Assembly: GCF_015330125.1 (NCBI RefSeq)
Contig: NZ_JADDXR010000002.1
Location: 2,740,685-2,804,684 of the forward strand
Source: Zobellia nedashkovskayae
Lineage (GTDB): Bacteria > Bacteroidota > Bacteroidia > Flavobacteriales > Flavobacteriaceae
Reading direction: 5' to 3'
Length of the DNA stretch: 64,000 bases
Of the stretch, positions 10,094 through 20,059 are shown in pieces (position 1 is the first letter of the stretch; each line of letters opens with the position of its first letter). The notes under the pieces are model-generated. The model worked only from the letters and a program-made list of their open reading frames with translations. It was not told the DNA's origin and searched no databases. The position numbers and the translations under genes were made by a program.

Positions 10094-10101
10094 TATATTT
10101 G
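10094..10101 (+). promoter_or_regulatory. Promoter -7 element TATATTTG for yidC
   Basis: An exact TAnnTTTG match 75 bases before the yidC ATG. A 7-bp inverted repeat ACCGATT/AATCGGT (10132-10157) lies in the leader, but it is short enough to be chance. Confidence 0.45.
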
Positions 10102-10175
10102 CTAATTGACTAAACCAAACCCTTGTACATGACCGATTTGATTTTGAAGCAATCGGTTTAATAACAATTATTTAG

Positions 10176-12029
10176 ATGGAAGAAAAGAAAGTAGATATAA
10201 ATTCTATAATCGGTTTTGTACTGATTTTTGGAATATTGATATTTATGTTTTATCAGAATCAGCCCACTCCTGAAGAGCAAGCAGCTGAAAAAGCAAAACA
10301 AGAGCAGGTTGTAAAAGAGGAAAGCAAAGAAGTCTTACCATCTGAAAAAATTGAACAATCGCCAGTGGTTAATCTTCAAGATTCTACTGCCGTTGCTAAT
10401 TATCAAGGTAAAATAGGTGCTTTTGGGTATACGCAGCCATCCGATAAGATCACTAAATTAGAGAACGAACTAGTTTCTCTTGAAATAAGTAATAAAGGTG
10501 GTCAGATAGTAGAGGCACGTATGAAACAATATCATACGTATGATTCTATTCCTGTGTACTTGGTACATGATGGCAACGCTTCTTTTGGTGTAAATTTTAC
10601 CACTTCGGATAATAGAGTACTAAATACTAAAGACCTTTATTTTGAGCCGTCTTTAACCGAAAATAATGGGAGTAAGGTACTTTCAATGAAAGCCAAAGCG
10701 GGTCCGAATAACTTTTTGGAGCACCGTTATGAAATGAAAGAAGGGGAATACCTTGTAGATTTTACTATACGTTCGCAAGGACTTAGTGGCATTATAGACA
10801 ATAGTAGACCTGTAGATTTAGAATGGGACCTAAAAGGTATACGCCATAACAAAAGTGTAGAATACGAAAACAAGTATACGGAATTGACTTATAGCCATGA
10901 AGATGGTAAGATAAGTTACCTTTCGCTTGCTAGTGATGATGATGAAAAAGAAGAAGATGTAAAGTGGTTATCATACAGACAACACTTTTTTAGCTCTATG
11001 TTAGTTGGTAAAACTAACTTTAAGACTGCAGAGCTCACTTCTAAGAATTTAGTTGAAGAAGAAAGTAAAGATACCAAATTTACCAAATTATTTGGTGCAA
11101 CAATGCCTTTGGAATTAACAGGAGGTGAGTTGGCTCAGAATATGCACTGGTATTATGGTCCTACGGATATAAAGGTGTTGAGCCAATATAAAGAGTTGGG
11201 TCTTGATGATTCTATTCCTTTTGGATGGGGTATTTTTGGTTGGTTAAACCGTTATTTATTTAATCCTTTCTATTCCTTTTTAAGTTCTGTCTTACCATTT
11301 GGTTGGGCTATTGTTGCTATGACCGTTTTGGTTAGATTGGCAATGTCTCCTGTAACTTATAAGTCGTATTTGTCTCAAGCTAAGATGAAGGTTTTAAAAC
11401 CTGAACTTGCAGAGTTAGGAGAGAAGTATAAGGATAATGCTATGAAAAAGCAGCAAGAAACTATGAAGCTTTATGGTAAAGCTGGTGTGAGCCCTATGAG
11501 TGGCTGTATTCCTGCTGTACTGCAGATGCCTATTTTCTATGCATTGTTCATGTTCTTCCCAACTTCTTTCGCATTGCGTCAGAAATCTTTTTTATGGGCA
11601 GATGATTTATCATCATATGATGTTGTTGCTAACTTGCCCTTTCATATTCCATTTTATGGAGATCACGTGAGTTTATTTCCAATTTTGGCTTCCATCGCTA
11701 TATTCTTTTATATGACGATGACTACAGGTCAGAATATGCCACAACAACCAGGTATGCCTAACATGAAATTTATCATGTACCTAATGCCTTTAATGATGTT
11801 GTTCTTCTTCAACAACTATGCAAGTGGACTTAGTTTGTACTACTTTGTATCTAACATGATTACTATTGGTATTATGTTGGTAATCAAGAATTTTATCTTG
11901 GATGACAAGAAAATTCATGCGCAAATACAGGAGAACAAGAAAAAGCCTAAGAAAGAGAATAAGTTTCAGAAAAAGATGCGTGAGATGATGGAGCAGGCTG
12001 AAAATCAGAAGAAAATAGACAAAAAATAA
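10176..12029 (+). CDS. yidC: Membrane protein insertase YidC/Oxa1
   Basis: 617 residues, the usual length for Gram-negative YidC. It inserts membrane proteins, alone or with SecYEG. An N-terminal membrane helix (about 8-26, IIGFVLIFGILIFMFYQN) is followed by a charged linker and a large periplasmic beta domain (about 65-340). The conserved insertase core then follows, with FGWGIFGWLNRYLFNPFY, the motif GWAIVAMTVLVRLAMSP and three more membrane helices up to about 585. The tail is strongly basic (KKPKKENKFQKKMREM), fitting ribosome contact. pyrG followed by yidC is a common flavobacterial gene order. A strong terminator follows. Confidence 0.97.
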   Translation: MEEKKVDINSIIGFVLIFGILIFMFYQNQPTPEEQAAEKAKQEQVVKEESKEVLPSEKIEQSPVVNLQDSTAVANYQGKIGAFGYTQPSDKITKLENELVSLEISNKGGQIVEARMKQYHTYDSIPVYLVHDGNASFGVNFTTSDNRVLNTKDLYFEPSLTENNGSKVLSMKAKAGPNNFLEHRYEMKEGEYLVDFTIRSQGLSGIIDNSRPVDLEWDLKGIRHNKSVEYENKYTELTYSHEDGKISYLSLASDDDEKEEDVKWLSYRQHFFSSMLVGKTNFKTAELTSKNLVEEESKDTKFTKLFGATMPLELTGGELAQNMHWYYGPTDIKVLSQYKELGLDDSIPFGWGIFGWLNRYLFNPFYSFLSSVLPFGWAIVAMTVLVRLAMSPVTYKSYLSQAKMKVLKPELAELGEKYKDNAMKKQQETMKLYGKAGVSPMSGCIPAVLQMPIFYALFMFFPTSFALRQKSFLWADDLSSYDVVANLPFHIPFYGDHVSLFPILASIAIFFYMTMTTGQNMPQQPGMPNMKFIMYLMPLMMLFFFNNYASGLSLYYFVSNMITIGIMLVIKNFILDDKKIHAQIQENKKKPKKENKFQKKMREMMEQAENQKKIDKK

Positions 12030-12061
12030 AAAGTCTAAATTATATAGAGTTTAAAGTAAAT

Positions 12062-12094
12062 AAAAACCCTGACAGATATCTGTCAGGGTTTTTT
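12062..12094 (+). terminator. Intrinsic terminator after yidC
   Basis: A perfect 32-bp palindrome (12062-12093, core CCCTGACAGAT/ATCTGTCAGGG) ending in a T-tract, 33 bases after the yidC stop. Confidence 0.9.
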
Positions 12095-12095
12095 G

Positions 12096-12362
12096 CATTA
12101 GTTAGGTTGGTTTGGTAAGATTTGGGATTGTAAAGATGCAGATAAACCAAGCTTTAAAAAAAAGAGAGTTGTCAAGTCCTCTTTTTTGTATGCTAACTTG
12201 CATAGCTATGTTGTTTGGTTTTTTTAATATGAAATAAAGTGGAAATAAAATCAGTTGAACCACATTAAAATTATGAAGTATAAACGTTTTAAAATGAGAT
12301 TTTTAGATTCATTTTTTTTTACGATTATATTTTGATGAAAATTTAAAGTGTACCAAATTTGA
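12096..12362. other. Intergenic stretch without a gene
   Basis: An AT-rich gap between the convergent yidC and fasciclin genes. No ORF with coding character is visible. One further hairpin-like element with an A8GAG / CTCTTTTTT stem (12156-12187) could act as a backup terminator. I see nothing else. Confidence 0.5.
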
Positions 12363-12395
12363 GAATAAAAAAAGCCGCTAATACTAGCGGCTTTT
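12363..12395 (-). terminator. Intrinsic terminator for the fasciclin gene
   Basis: A perfect 11-bp stem AAAAGCCGCTA/TAGCGGCTTTT (12370-12395) with an ATAC loop. The upstream A-tract gives a T-run on the minus strand, 34 bases after the fasciclin-gene stop. Confidence 0.85.
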
Positions 12396-12428
12396 ATGTT
12401 GGGGGGAACTAATTTTAGTTTGTTGGTA

Positions 12429-13790
12429 TTATGAACCAGGAATAAGAACGGTGTCTATAGCGTGGATTACTCCATTTATGGCTTGAACATCTGCCTTTAC
12501 AATATTGATTCCCATATTACCGGCTCCATCGGTAATTACAAAAGTTTCTTCAGATGCTATAAAAGTTAAGGCATCTCCTTGAAGTGTAGCTGGGGAAACC
12601 AATCCATCACTTAAATCTCCAGAAACTATGTTGGCTTCTGCAATTACGTGGTGTGTAAGAACAGCGGTTAAATCTTCTCCTGTAGGAACCTCTGCTAACG
12701 CTGCAAAAGCACTGTTTACGGGAGCAAAGACAGTAAATGGAGTATTCTCTGTTGTTGAACTTAGTATAGATACAAAATCAGGTTGTCCTTCTGTAGTAAG
12801 AGCACCAACTAAAGAAGAGAAATTCTCACTGTCCGCAGTTGCGAATGTTACTACTGTTGGTAGGTCAATTACTGTATCAACTGCATGAATGATACCGTTA
12901 GTAGTTACTACATCAGCAATGATAACGGTACTAATACCGTTTAACGTAACTCCATCATCAGTGTTTACATAAATACTCAAATTATCACCATCTTCGTTTG
13001 CAGCTGCTGTATTTGCATAGCTGTTGCTTAAATCACCAGCTGCCAAAGCTGCACCGCCAATTACGTGATTAGCAAGAATGGCGTTCAAATCATTTTCACT
13101 TGGATTTTCAAATGCAGTAAAAGCGTCATTAGTAGGAGCGAACACAGTAAATTTCTGTTCGGCATCACTAAGTAAATCGGTAAAAACTGTATTGCCATCC
13201 GTGGTCAATGCGCCCACCAATGAAGTAAAAGCGCTATTGTAGGTAGCATGATTTACCACATTTGGTAAACCTATTACCTTATCTACAACATGAACAGTTC
13301 CATTAGAGGCTTCAATATCTGCGGTAGATACAGCAGAACCATTTATAGTTACACCATCTGCAGTGTTTACATATAAGCTTAAGTTTTTACCATCAACACC
13401 AGCGGTTGAAGAAGAGGAGTAATATGTAGTTTCTAAATCTGCGGCTTTCACATCTCCGCTTACCACATGGTTTAGTAGAACTTGTGTTAAGGTTTCCTGT
13501 GGAATATCGTCTAAAGAAGCAAAATTATTATCAGTTAAGAAAGCTTCAAAAGCAGAGTTGGTAGGAGCAAAAACAGTAAAGGGACCATCTCCTTGCAGAG
13601 TTGCTACTAATTCAGCTTTGGTAAGGGCTTCTACTAAGATAGATAAGTTAGAATCGGTAATAGCGATATCTACAATGTCGGTCTCAGTTTCCATTGGAAT
13701 TTCTGGTGCGTTGTCATCATCACTACATGACACAAAAAAGATGGAAGCTAGGGCTAGGGGTAAAATACCTTTAAAATTGTTGAGAATCAT
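12429..13790 (-). CDS. Lipoprotein with three fasciclin (FAS1) domains
   Basis: 453 residues. A lipoprotein signal ends at Cys22 (FFVSCSDDD). Three FAS1 domains follow, at about 40-175, 180-312 and 315-450. Each has the family pattern FTVFAPTNSAFEAF or FTVFAPTNDAFTAF or FTVFAPVNSAFAAL, then HVV/HVI and a terminal NGxxHxxDxVI/L box. FAS1 domains mediate adhesion in many organisms. A surface-anchored triple copy suggests a role in cell-cell or cell-surface adhesion, which is inference. Most bacterial family members carry one or two domains, so three is longer than usual. It is monocistronic. Confidence 0.92.
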   Translation of the reverse strand: MILNNFKGILPLALASIFFVSCSDDDNAPEIPMETETDIVDIAITDSNLSILVEALTKAELVATLQGDGPFTVFAPTNSAFEAFLTDNNFASLDDIPQETLTQVLLNHVVSGDVKAADLETTYYSSSSTAGVDGKNLSLYVNTADGVTINGSAVSTADIEASNGTVHVVDKVIGLPNVVNHATYNSAFTSLVGALTTDGNTVFTDLLSDAEQKFTVFAPTNDAFTAFENPSENDLNAILANHVIGGAALAAGDLSNSYANTAAANEDGDNLSIYVNTDDGVTLNGISTVIIADVVTTNGIIHAVDTVIDLPTVVTFATADSENFSSLVGALTTEGQPDFVSILSSTTENTPFTVFAPVNSAFAALAEVPTGEDLTAVLTHHVIAEANIVSGDLSDGLVSPATLQGDALTFIASEETFVITDGAGNMGINIVKADVQAINGVIHAIDTVLIPGS

Positions 13791-13989
13791 AATACATATA
13801 TTAATAGTTCATATTTTATGGCCAGAACGGAAAATGGGTTCATTCTAAACCACTTTTCTAAATTAAATTTGAGGCAATTTATAATAAAAATATCATTTTG
13901 TTTAACTCTTTTCAAAAAAAGTTGAACACTTTTGGTTTTAAGGAAATACTAAAATTGTATTTGAAAAGGTACAATCCGTGTTTATTGAC

Positions 13990-13997
13990 TAATTTTG
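13990..13997 (+). promoter_or_regulatory. Promoter -7 element TAATTTTG for mnmA
   Basis: An exact TAnnTTTG match ending 17 bases before the mnmA ATG. TTG triplets at 13955 and 13961 are further upstream than the usual spacing. Confidence 0.45.
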
Positions 13998-14014
13998 CAA
14001 TCTTATTATTGAGC

Positions 14015-15205
14015 ATGAAAAAAGTAGTTGTAGGCCTCTCAGGAGGAGTGGATTCAAGTGTAACCGCATACCTTTTAAAAGAACAAGGGTATGAGGTAAT
14101 AGGCTTGTTTATGAAGAATTGGCATGATGACTCGGTAACTATCTCAGAAGAGTGCCCGTGGTTAGAAGATAGTAATGATGCTTTAATTGTGGCCGAGAAG
14201 TTGGGTATACCTTTCCAGACCGTAGATTTAAGCGTTCAATATAAAGAGCGGATTGTGGATTATATGTTCGCGGAATATGAAAGAGGACGTACACCCAATC
14301 CTGATGTGCTTTGTAATCGCGAAATTAAGTTTGATGTTTTTATGGACATTGCTTTACAGTTGGGTGCAGATTACGTGGCAACTGGTCACTATTGTAGAAA
14401 AGGAACGATTAAGACTGAAGATGGTTCTGAAACCTATCAGCTTTTAGCGGGTAAGGATGATAACAAGGACCAGTCGTATTTTCTTTGTCAGCTTTCACAA
14501 GAACAATTATCAAAAACGATGTTCCCGATCGGACATTTGAATAAACCCGAAGTACGTAAAATTGCTGCAGATAATGATTTAATTACTGCAGATAAAAAGG
14601 ATTCTCAGGGGCTTTGTTTTATTGGGAAAGTACGTTTACCAGAATTTCTTCAGCAAAAGTTAAAACCTAAAAAAGGAGTGATTGTTGAGGTACCTTCTGA
14701 TATTTCGCAATATCAAAAAGAATTGCCTCAATTTGAAAATAAACAGGCGGAGCTGTCTTTTTACGCTGAAAAACCAGTCTATCATGTTGCTGATGGAAAA
14801 GTGGTAGGTGACCACCAAGGAGCCCACTATTTTACTAAAGGACAACGAAAAGGACTTGATGTAGGAGGTACCAAAGAACCGCTGTTCGTTATTGATACGG
14901 ACGTTCATGAAAATGTAATCTATACGGGTCAGGGTAAATCGCACCCAGGTTTGTACCGAAGAACGCTTTTTATTACGGATGAAGAGTTACATTGGGTACG
15001 AAGAGATTTAGCGCTGAAAGAAGATGAAACTCTTGAAGTAATGGCACGTATTAGATATCGCCAGTCATTACAAAAAGCTACTATTTATAAAGTTGCTGGT
15101 GGATTGTATGTAGATTTTGAAGAAAAACAATCGGCTATAACGGAAGGTCAGTTTGCTGCATGGTACCTTGGCGATGAACTTATTGGCTCTGGTGTAATTT
15201 CCTAA
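14015..15205 (+). CDS. mnmA: tRNA-specific 2-thiouridylase MnmA
   Basis: This enzyme puts sulfur on U34 of the wobble position in Lys, Glu and Gln tRNAs. The 396-residue protein starts with the PP-loop [14 protein letters not shown] (ATP binding, SGGVDSS at 9-15). The two catalytic cysteines are present: Cys100 in LCNREIKF and Cys201 in GLCFIGKV. The ATG at 14015 matches the usual family start; the frame runs open 39 codons further upstream through an AT-rich, promoter-bearing leader. The next gene starts 27 bases after the stop and may be co-transcribed. Confidence 0.97.
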   Translation: MKKVVVGLSGGVDSSVTAYLLKEQGYEVIGLFMKNWHDDSVTISEECPWLEDSNDALIVAEKLGIPFQTVDLSVQYKERIVDYMFAEYERGRTPNPDVLCNREIKFDVFMDIALQLGADYVATGHYCRKGTIKTEDGSETYQLLAGKDDNKDQSYFLCQLSQEQLSKTMFPIGHLNKPEVRKIAADNDLITADKKDSQGLCFIGKVRLPEFLQQKLKPKKGVIVEVPSDISQYQKELPQFENKQAELSFYAEKPVYHVADGKVVGDHQGAHYFTKGQRKGLDVGGTKEPLFVIDTDVHENVIYTGQGKSHPGLYRRTLFITDEELHWVRRDLALKEDETLEVMARIRYRQSLQKATIYKVAGGLYVDFEEKQSAITEGQFAAWYLGDELIGSGVIS

Positions 15206-15232
15206 TAGGAAGTTTTTCAATATATTCAATCC

Positions 15233-16174
15233 ATGCAAAATAGAATAACAGAACTCTTCGGAATAAAATATCCTATTGTTCAAGCAGGTATGATTTGGAC
15301 CAGTGGTTGGCGTTTAGCTTCTGCTGTCTCCAATGCAGGAGGCTTGGGGTTGATTGGTGCCGGTAGTATGTATCCGCAGGTATTGCGCGAGCATATTCAA
15401 AAATGTCAGCAAGCAACCGATAAACCTTTTGGAGTAAACGTACCTATGCTTTATCCTGATTTGGATAAATTGATGGAAATAATTGTAGAGCTAGGAGTTA
15501 AAATTGTTTTTACTTCCGCAGGTAATCCAAAAACATGGACCTCCTATTTACAGGAAAAAGGCATCACGGTAGTTCATGTAGTCAGTAGCTTAAAGTTTGC
15601 ACTAAAATCTCAAGAGGCTGGTGTAGACGCTATTGTTGCGGAAGGTTTTGAAGCGGGTGGACATAATGGCCGAGATGAAACAACTACGCTTACTTTAATT
15701 CCTGCTGTAAAGGAAAAAGTAACTATTCCCATAATAGCCGCAGGTGGAATAGCAACTGGTGCAGCCATGCTTGCTACAATGATTTTAGGTGCGGATGGAG
15801 TGCAAGTAGGTAGCCGTTTTGTGGCTAGTGATGAAGCTTCTTCACATCTACTCTTTAAAGAAAAAGTGGTGGAAGCAGGAGAAGGGGATACGCAGCTTAC
15901 GTTAAAAGAACTTGCTCCCGTGCGGCTTATAAAAAATAAATTTTATCAAGATATTCAGAATGCCTATGCTAATGGTGCTTCAAAAGAAGATTTGATTTCT
16001 TTATTGGGAAGAGCCCGAGCCAAAAAAGGTATTTTTGAAGGTGATATGGAAGAGGGTGAGTTAGAAATAGGTCAGGTAGCATCGCTTATTCACAAAATAA
16101 AACCAGCGGCAACTATTGTAAGTGATATGATGGCTGAATTTGAAGTAGCTAAAAAGGAAGTTGCTTCTTTATAA
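15233..16174 (+). CDS. FMN-dependent nitronate monooxygenase / FabK-like oxidoreductase
   Basis: 313-residue TIM-barrel flavoprotein of the 2-nitropropane dioxygenase family. It has the N-terminal motif YPIVQAGMIWTSGWRLASAV, a central EGFEAGGHNGRD (the catalytic-His region of class-I nitronate monooxygenases) and the FMN-phosphate loop IPIIAAGGIATG followed by LGADGVQVGSRF. The family includes nitronate monooxygenases and the FabK enoyl-ACP reductase; the AGGHNGRD motif favours the former, but the physiological substrate is open. It follows mnmA closely on the same strand and ends at a bidirectional terminator. Confidence 0.85.
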   Translation: MQNRITELFGIKYPIVQAGMIWTSGWRLASAVSNAGGLGLIGAGSMYPQVLREHIQKCQQATDKPFGVNVPMLYPDLDKLMEIIVELGVKIVFTSAGNPKTWTSYLQEKGITVVHVVSSLKFALKSQEAGVDAIVAEGFEAGGHNGRDETTTLTLIPAVKEKVTIPIIAAGGIATGAAMLATMILGADGVQVGSRFVASDEASSHLLFKEKVVEAGEGDTQLTLKELAPVRLIKNKFYQDIQNAYANGASKEDLISLLGRARAKKGIFEGDMEEGELEIGQVASLIHKIKPAATIVSDMMAEFEVAKKEVASL

Positions 16175-16192
16175 GTACAAAAGCTTTAAAAC

Positions 16193-16224
16193 AAAAAAAT
16201 CCCTCCAAGTGGAGGGATTTTTTT
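16193..16224. terminator. Bidirectional intrinsic terminator
   Basis: A perfect 14-bp stem (A7 plus TCCCTCC, paired with GGAGGGA plus T7) around an AAGT loop. It lies between the convergent oxidoreductase gene and the 16236-19646 gene, so it works on both strands. Confidence 0.9.
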
Positions 16225-16235
16225 GTTGAGGTTAA

Positions 16236-19200
16236 TTAACCTTCTTTAAGACTCGCAAGATACTCTATTAAGTTCCTTAATTCTCTTTTGGATATCATAC
16301 GGCCCATTGGCGGCATAGCCGAAGGCATATTTTCGCGTTTTTCTATTCTTGAAATATGAATATCCAAAGGTTCTGCTTCTCCCGTTTTTAGGGTTATCTC
16401 CTCATCTGTTTCTGCTTCTAGTATACCACTTACTTTTGAACCATCTTTTAAGGTAAGAACAACACTTCCATAACCAGGAGCTAAGCGTGCGTTAGGCTCA
16501 ATAAGCGCTTCTAGAATTTGTTCACGGCTAAGTATGTTAGCAATATTTGCAAGTCGAGGTCCTACATCAGCACCTCCGCTACCTACGGAATGACATCGGG
16601 TACACTGGGCCGTTGGATTCTTGTTGAAGACATTTCTACCATCTCTATAATTACCGCCAACTAAGGTTTCCTTAAAGGCATCCACGGAGTTTTCGTTTTC
16701 TTTTAATGGTTTTAATTGTGCAATTAAGCTTTCGTCTTTGGTAGCTTCAACGGCTTCAATAAGGTCTAGGATAACACTTTGTTTCAGCTGATTTGCAGAA
16801 GCTTGTTTGACTAAGCTTCCTAGTAGTTCTCCGCTTTTTTCAATTGGCAATTCACCTAAAACACTCAATAACTGTTGTTGCTCACGTACCGAACCTTTCT
16901 TGAAGATTGGAGTAACGATGCCCGGCAGATTTTCTTTTGAAATATCCATTTTAGGCATAAGACTTATGGCCGTGGTTCGCACATCCTTATTACCGTCTTT
17001 CATACCATACTGCATGGCGGTTTCAATCTTATCAAAGTTGAGAGCCCCTAATGCTTTCAGTATTTCTGAACGTACTTTAGCCGACTTATGTTTTTTCATT
17101 ACAGCAAAAAGAGCATCGTTATGAGAGTCTATTCCTAAATTGGCCAAGGTGTTAGAAATGCCGATAAGGATATCCGTATCTGTATCTTCAATGAAACTTG
17201 GAATATCTTTTTCTATTTTTTGCTTAACCAGATTAGGGTCTCTTTTGATTTCTCCTCTAAAACGGCCATCTACTCGATCCAGTACAGAAGGTTCTGCCCA
17301 AGTACCAATAGTGGCAAGTGCTTCGCCTCGTAGTGTATTGGATCTGTTTTTATCTTTAGCAAAGGCGATAAGATTTTCTAGTTCTTTGTCAGTTCCTACA
17401 CGAAGTGCTGCATTAATAGCCCTACGCATTAAAGGTTCTGAATTGAATTTTTCTACGGTTAGCATATCGGCAAGAGCGGGAAGTGCGGCATCAATAGAAA
17501 AATCATCATTAATGGCCCTTGCGGCTTCCGTAACAATATATTCATCCTCATCATTTAGAAATTGGGCAACGGCAGGGTCTTGTAGTCTACGTAAAATAAG
17601 AACCGCCGCTATTCTAAGACTTCGGTTTGGATTATGTGCCAAAGTCGTAATAGATTCTGTATTCTCTATTCTAGATAATGCTAAAACAGCTGCATGTCTC
17701 AAATACACATCCTCATCGCTATTGGCTACAATTAAATCCAATAAAGGCTGAATGGCCGCTTCGGTTTTAAACCTACCCAGAGCTTGGGCGGAAAAAAACT
17801 TTACACGCGAATTATCATGCTTTAAAAGCGGAATCAATTTAGAACCGGCATCAATATATTTTGCATCTCCTAAAACCTTGGCGGCTTGGGCAATAATTTC
17901 TGGGTCATTATCGGTTAGAAGGGCAACAAGTGGCTCTGCTTGTGAAGCATCTTTATCGGCAACTTGACCGATACCCCAAATAGCATGGATACGGGCAAAT
18001 TGATTTGCATTATCAGCAGCTACTTCTTTAAGTGCTTTGTAGCCTTTAGAACCATTTTTCACTAATTGAAACTGAGCTTTCTTTCTAATACGCATATCAC
18101 CATAAGAAAGCAATTTTACCAGCTCATCTGTGGATTGCTCTTTATAGTCTAAGGTCATTAGACGTTCGGTTTCTTTTCGTTCTTTCTCGAGGTCATTTTT
18201 AGAATCGCTAACATCAAGTTTCCAAACGCGACCATAGTTTTTAGTACCCCATCCGGTAATCCAATCGGCAACGTACATGGCACCATCAGGGCCAAATTGA
18301 ATTCCAGTTGGTAGAACTCCGCTTAAAATACTTTCATCAGTATTAAGCTCAAAAGAAGCTCCCTTCGGTTTTAAATCAAAGGCCCAAATATTAGATCGGT
18401 CAGGGTTACCCACAAATTCTACTAAAAAGAACTTGTTGAGCCAATCCTTACCTAAAGCTGTACCAGGGTTAAAAGTCATTCCGGTAGGTCCGTTATGAAA
18501 ATTTTTAATAGGAGGTACAATGTAAGCGGCTTGGCCTTCCCAACGTGGAGTGAAAAGCTTTTCGTCCATCCAAACTTTATAGCCATTGTTTTTGGGGTCT
18601 GTGTATTTACCATATTGCCAGTTAGAACGCCATCCAGAATCAGAACCATCTACCAAATGTACAAGTCGTTCGCTTTCGCCAGCATGGTCGCCGTCATTAT
18701 CTGAAGAAATAATATTTCCGTAGGCATCAAAAACAAATTCATGAGTGTTACGCAAACCTCTTGCAAATATTTCAAAACTACTTCCATCAGGATTGGAACG
18801 TACAATAACCCCTTGGTTGGGGTATTTTATTTTTTCGCCATCTACTGTAGTAAGGTTAGCGCCAATATCGCCAATACCCCAGTAAATTTTACCGTCGGGA
18901 CCTTCAATAGCACCGGACATTCCATGAGCAGCAAAACCAATATGCACGGCAAATCCATGAGCAATAGACATTTTTTCGTCTAGAATTAAATCATAGTTAG
19001 TATCTGTCATGCGCCACATATCTGGACCTACGCCAACAAATACATCGTTCTCACGAACTAAAAGTGCACCAGCAACATCTGTAATCTCATCATTAAAATC
19101 TTCGAGAATTCGGGTAGATTTATCTGCAATACCATTGTTATTACTGTCTTCCAACATCCAGATTTCATCCTTTTCAACGGTAAGATCTTTCCAGTCGTGA

Positions 19201-19646
19201 CTCCCATCTTCGTTAAGGTCTGGAAGCCATTCGTTTTCTTCACTTTTTTCTGGAGCGAATGTCTCATGTAAAAATTCCCGACGGTCTTCTACGGATTGTA
19301 GAGAAATTGAAGATGTCATCCAATCTTGATGCCCGCGGATATCAAATTCCGAGTTTTTTTGCCTATTGGTACGTGTGAGGTAAACTTTACCTTTATCATC
19401 TATTTGCATAGCAATAGGATCAGGTGCCAAAGAATCTGAGGCCCAGAGGGTCAATTCAAGTCCGCCTGCGACTTTTGGACTAATGCTTTCGCGAATTTCT
19501 TTTGCTCTACTTACTTCCGTAAGCGAATCCTCAGTTATAACCAATGGGGTTTCCTTTGGTTTTTTGGGTTTTGATTCGCAAGCACTAAATGAGGTAATAA
19601 GAAGCGCTAACGCTAATAAGCTGGTGAGTCTGGTGTTGAGTGTCAT
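16236..19646 (-). CDS. Large lipoprotein: dehydrogenase-type beta-propeller, HEAT repeats and C-terminal cytochrome c
   Basis: 1136 residues. A lipoprotein signal ends at Cys23 (ITSFSAC). Residues of about 50-470 form a propeller like the membrane-bound dehydrogenase domain of the PVC-type heme-binding family, with motifs MQIDDKGKVYLT, GLRNTHEFVFDAYGNI, SGWRSNWQYGKYT and GIQFGPDGAMYVADWITGWG. A HEAT-repeat region runs from about 500 to 960. The C-terminal cytochrome c domain has the heme site CTRCH (1015-1019), with a possible Met axial ligand in MPPMGRM. It is probably an outer-leaflet redox enzyme acting on a sugar or alcohol. The substrate is unknown; the family is best known from Planctomycetes and also occurs in Bacteroidota. 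Confidence 0.88.
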   Translation of the reverse strand: MTLNTRLTSLLALALLITSFSACESKPKKPKETPLVITEDSLTEVSRAKEIRESISPKVAGGLELTLWASDSLAPDPIAMQIDDKGKVYLTRTNRQKNSEFDIRGHQDWMTSSISLQSVEDRREFLHETFAPEKSEENEWLPDLNEDGSHDWKDLTVEKDEIWMLEDSNNNGIADKSTRILEDFNDEITDVAGALLVRENDVFVGVGPDMWRMTDTNYDLILDEKMSIAHGFAVHIGFAAHGMSGAIEGPDGKIYWGIGDIGANLTTVDGEKIKYPNQGVIVRSNPDGSSFEIFARGLRNTHEFVFDAYGNIISSDNDGDHAGESERLVHLVDGSDSGWRSNWQYGKYTDPKNNGYKVWMDEKLFTPRWEGQAAYIVPPIKNFHNGPTGMTFNPGTALGKDWLNKFFLVEFVGNPDRSNIWAFDLKPKGASFELNTDESILSGVLPTGIQFGPDGAMYVADWITGWGTKNYGRVWKLDVSDSKNDLEKERKETERLMTLDYKEQSTDELVKLLSYGDMRIRKKAQFQLVKNGSKGYKALKEVAADNANQFARIHAIWGIGQVADKDASQAEPLVALLTDNDPEIIAQAAKVLGDAKYIDAGSKLIPLLKHDNSRVKFFSAQALGRFKTEAAIQPLLDLIVANSDEDVYLRHAAVLALSRIENTESITTLAHNPNRSLRIAAVLILRRLQDPAVAQFLNDEDEYIVTEAARAINDDFSIDAALPALADMLTVEKFNSEPLMRRAINAALRVGTDKELENLIAFAKDKNRSNTLRGEALATIGTWAEPSVLDRVDGRFRGEIKRDPNLVKQKIEKDIPSFIEDTDTDILIGISNTLANLGIDSHNDALFAVMKKHKSAKVRSEILKALGALNFDKIETAMQYGMKDGNKDVRTTAISLMPKMDISKENLPGIVTPIFKKGSVREQQQLLSVLGELPIEKSGELLGSLVKQASANQLKQSVILDLIEAVEATKDESLIAQLKPLKENENSVDAFKETLVGGNYRDGRNVFNKNPTAQCTRCHSVGSGGADVGPRLANIANILSREQILEALIEPNARLAPGYGSVVLTLKDGSKVSGILEAETDEEITLKTGEAEPLDIHISRIEKRENMPSAMPPMGRMISKRELRNLIEYLASLKEG

Positions 19647-19715
19647 TGTTGTTTCGTATTCATTGGTATGTAGCTGCTAAAAATAGCAAATAATGAATAC
19701 AGAAGGTAGGACTAG

Positions 19716-19949
19716 CTAGTCTTTTTGTTGAGCAGCTATGGCTCTAACAATAATCATAGCTTTTTCTTCTTCATCATTTCTTACATAAATATCTAGCTCA
19801 CCATTAATATTGGCAGCAAACCCTGCTAGACGGGCAGATTCAGAGGCATCCTTGATAATTGGGCTAATGCCAACTTCGTTCAATTTTTCTTGTATACGTT
19901 GAGCTGTAAAGCGGTTTCCTGAGTAAATTTTAACTTCTTTAGATTTCAT
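19716..19949 (-). CDS. DUF2007 family small protein
   Basis: 77 residues of the DUF2007 (putative signal-transducing, ferredoxin-fold) family. It opens with VKIYSGNRFTAQRIQEKLNEVGI, has a middle strand ELDIYVRNDEEEKAM and no signal peptide. The domain is found alone or next to regulators in many bacteria with no known ligand. It is encoded upstream (on the minus strand) of nothing obviously related; the 1136-residue gene starts on the same strand 70 bases further down the map. Confidence 0.8.
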   Translation of the reverse strand: MKSKEVKIYSGNRFTAQRIQEKLNEVGISPIIKDASESARLAGFAANINGELDIYVRNDEEEKAMIIVRAIAAQQKD

Positions 19950-20059
19950 AGTATCATTTTTATAACAATATGAAGTTAGTGTGTTATGGCTAGTTTAGAG
20001 CCCGATAAAAAGTTAATTTTTAATGCGATAAAATTGTTGCGTAAATAGGGTCTCAGATT

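Noticed and set aside
10132..10157. 7-bp inverted repeat ACCGATT/AATCGGT before yidC as a regulatory hairpin
   Set aside because: A 7-bp match in a leader of this size is expected several times among about 60 genes. The similar GAGTGTG/CACACTC before 29533 falls under the same objection.
12096..12362. Small RNA gene in the gap after yidC
   Set aside because: Only AT-rich sequence with a terminator-like hairpin at 12156-12187 is visible; no promoter element or conserved structure could be supported.
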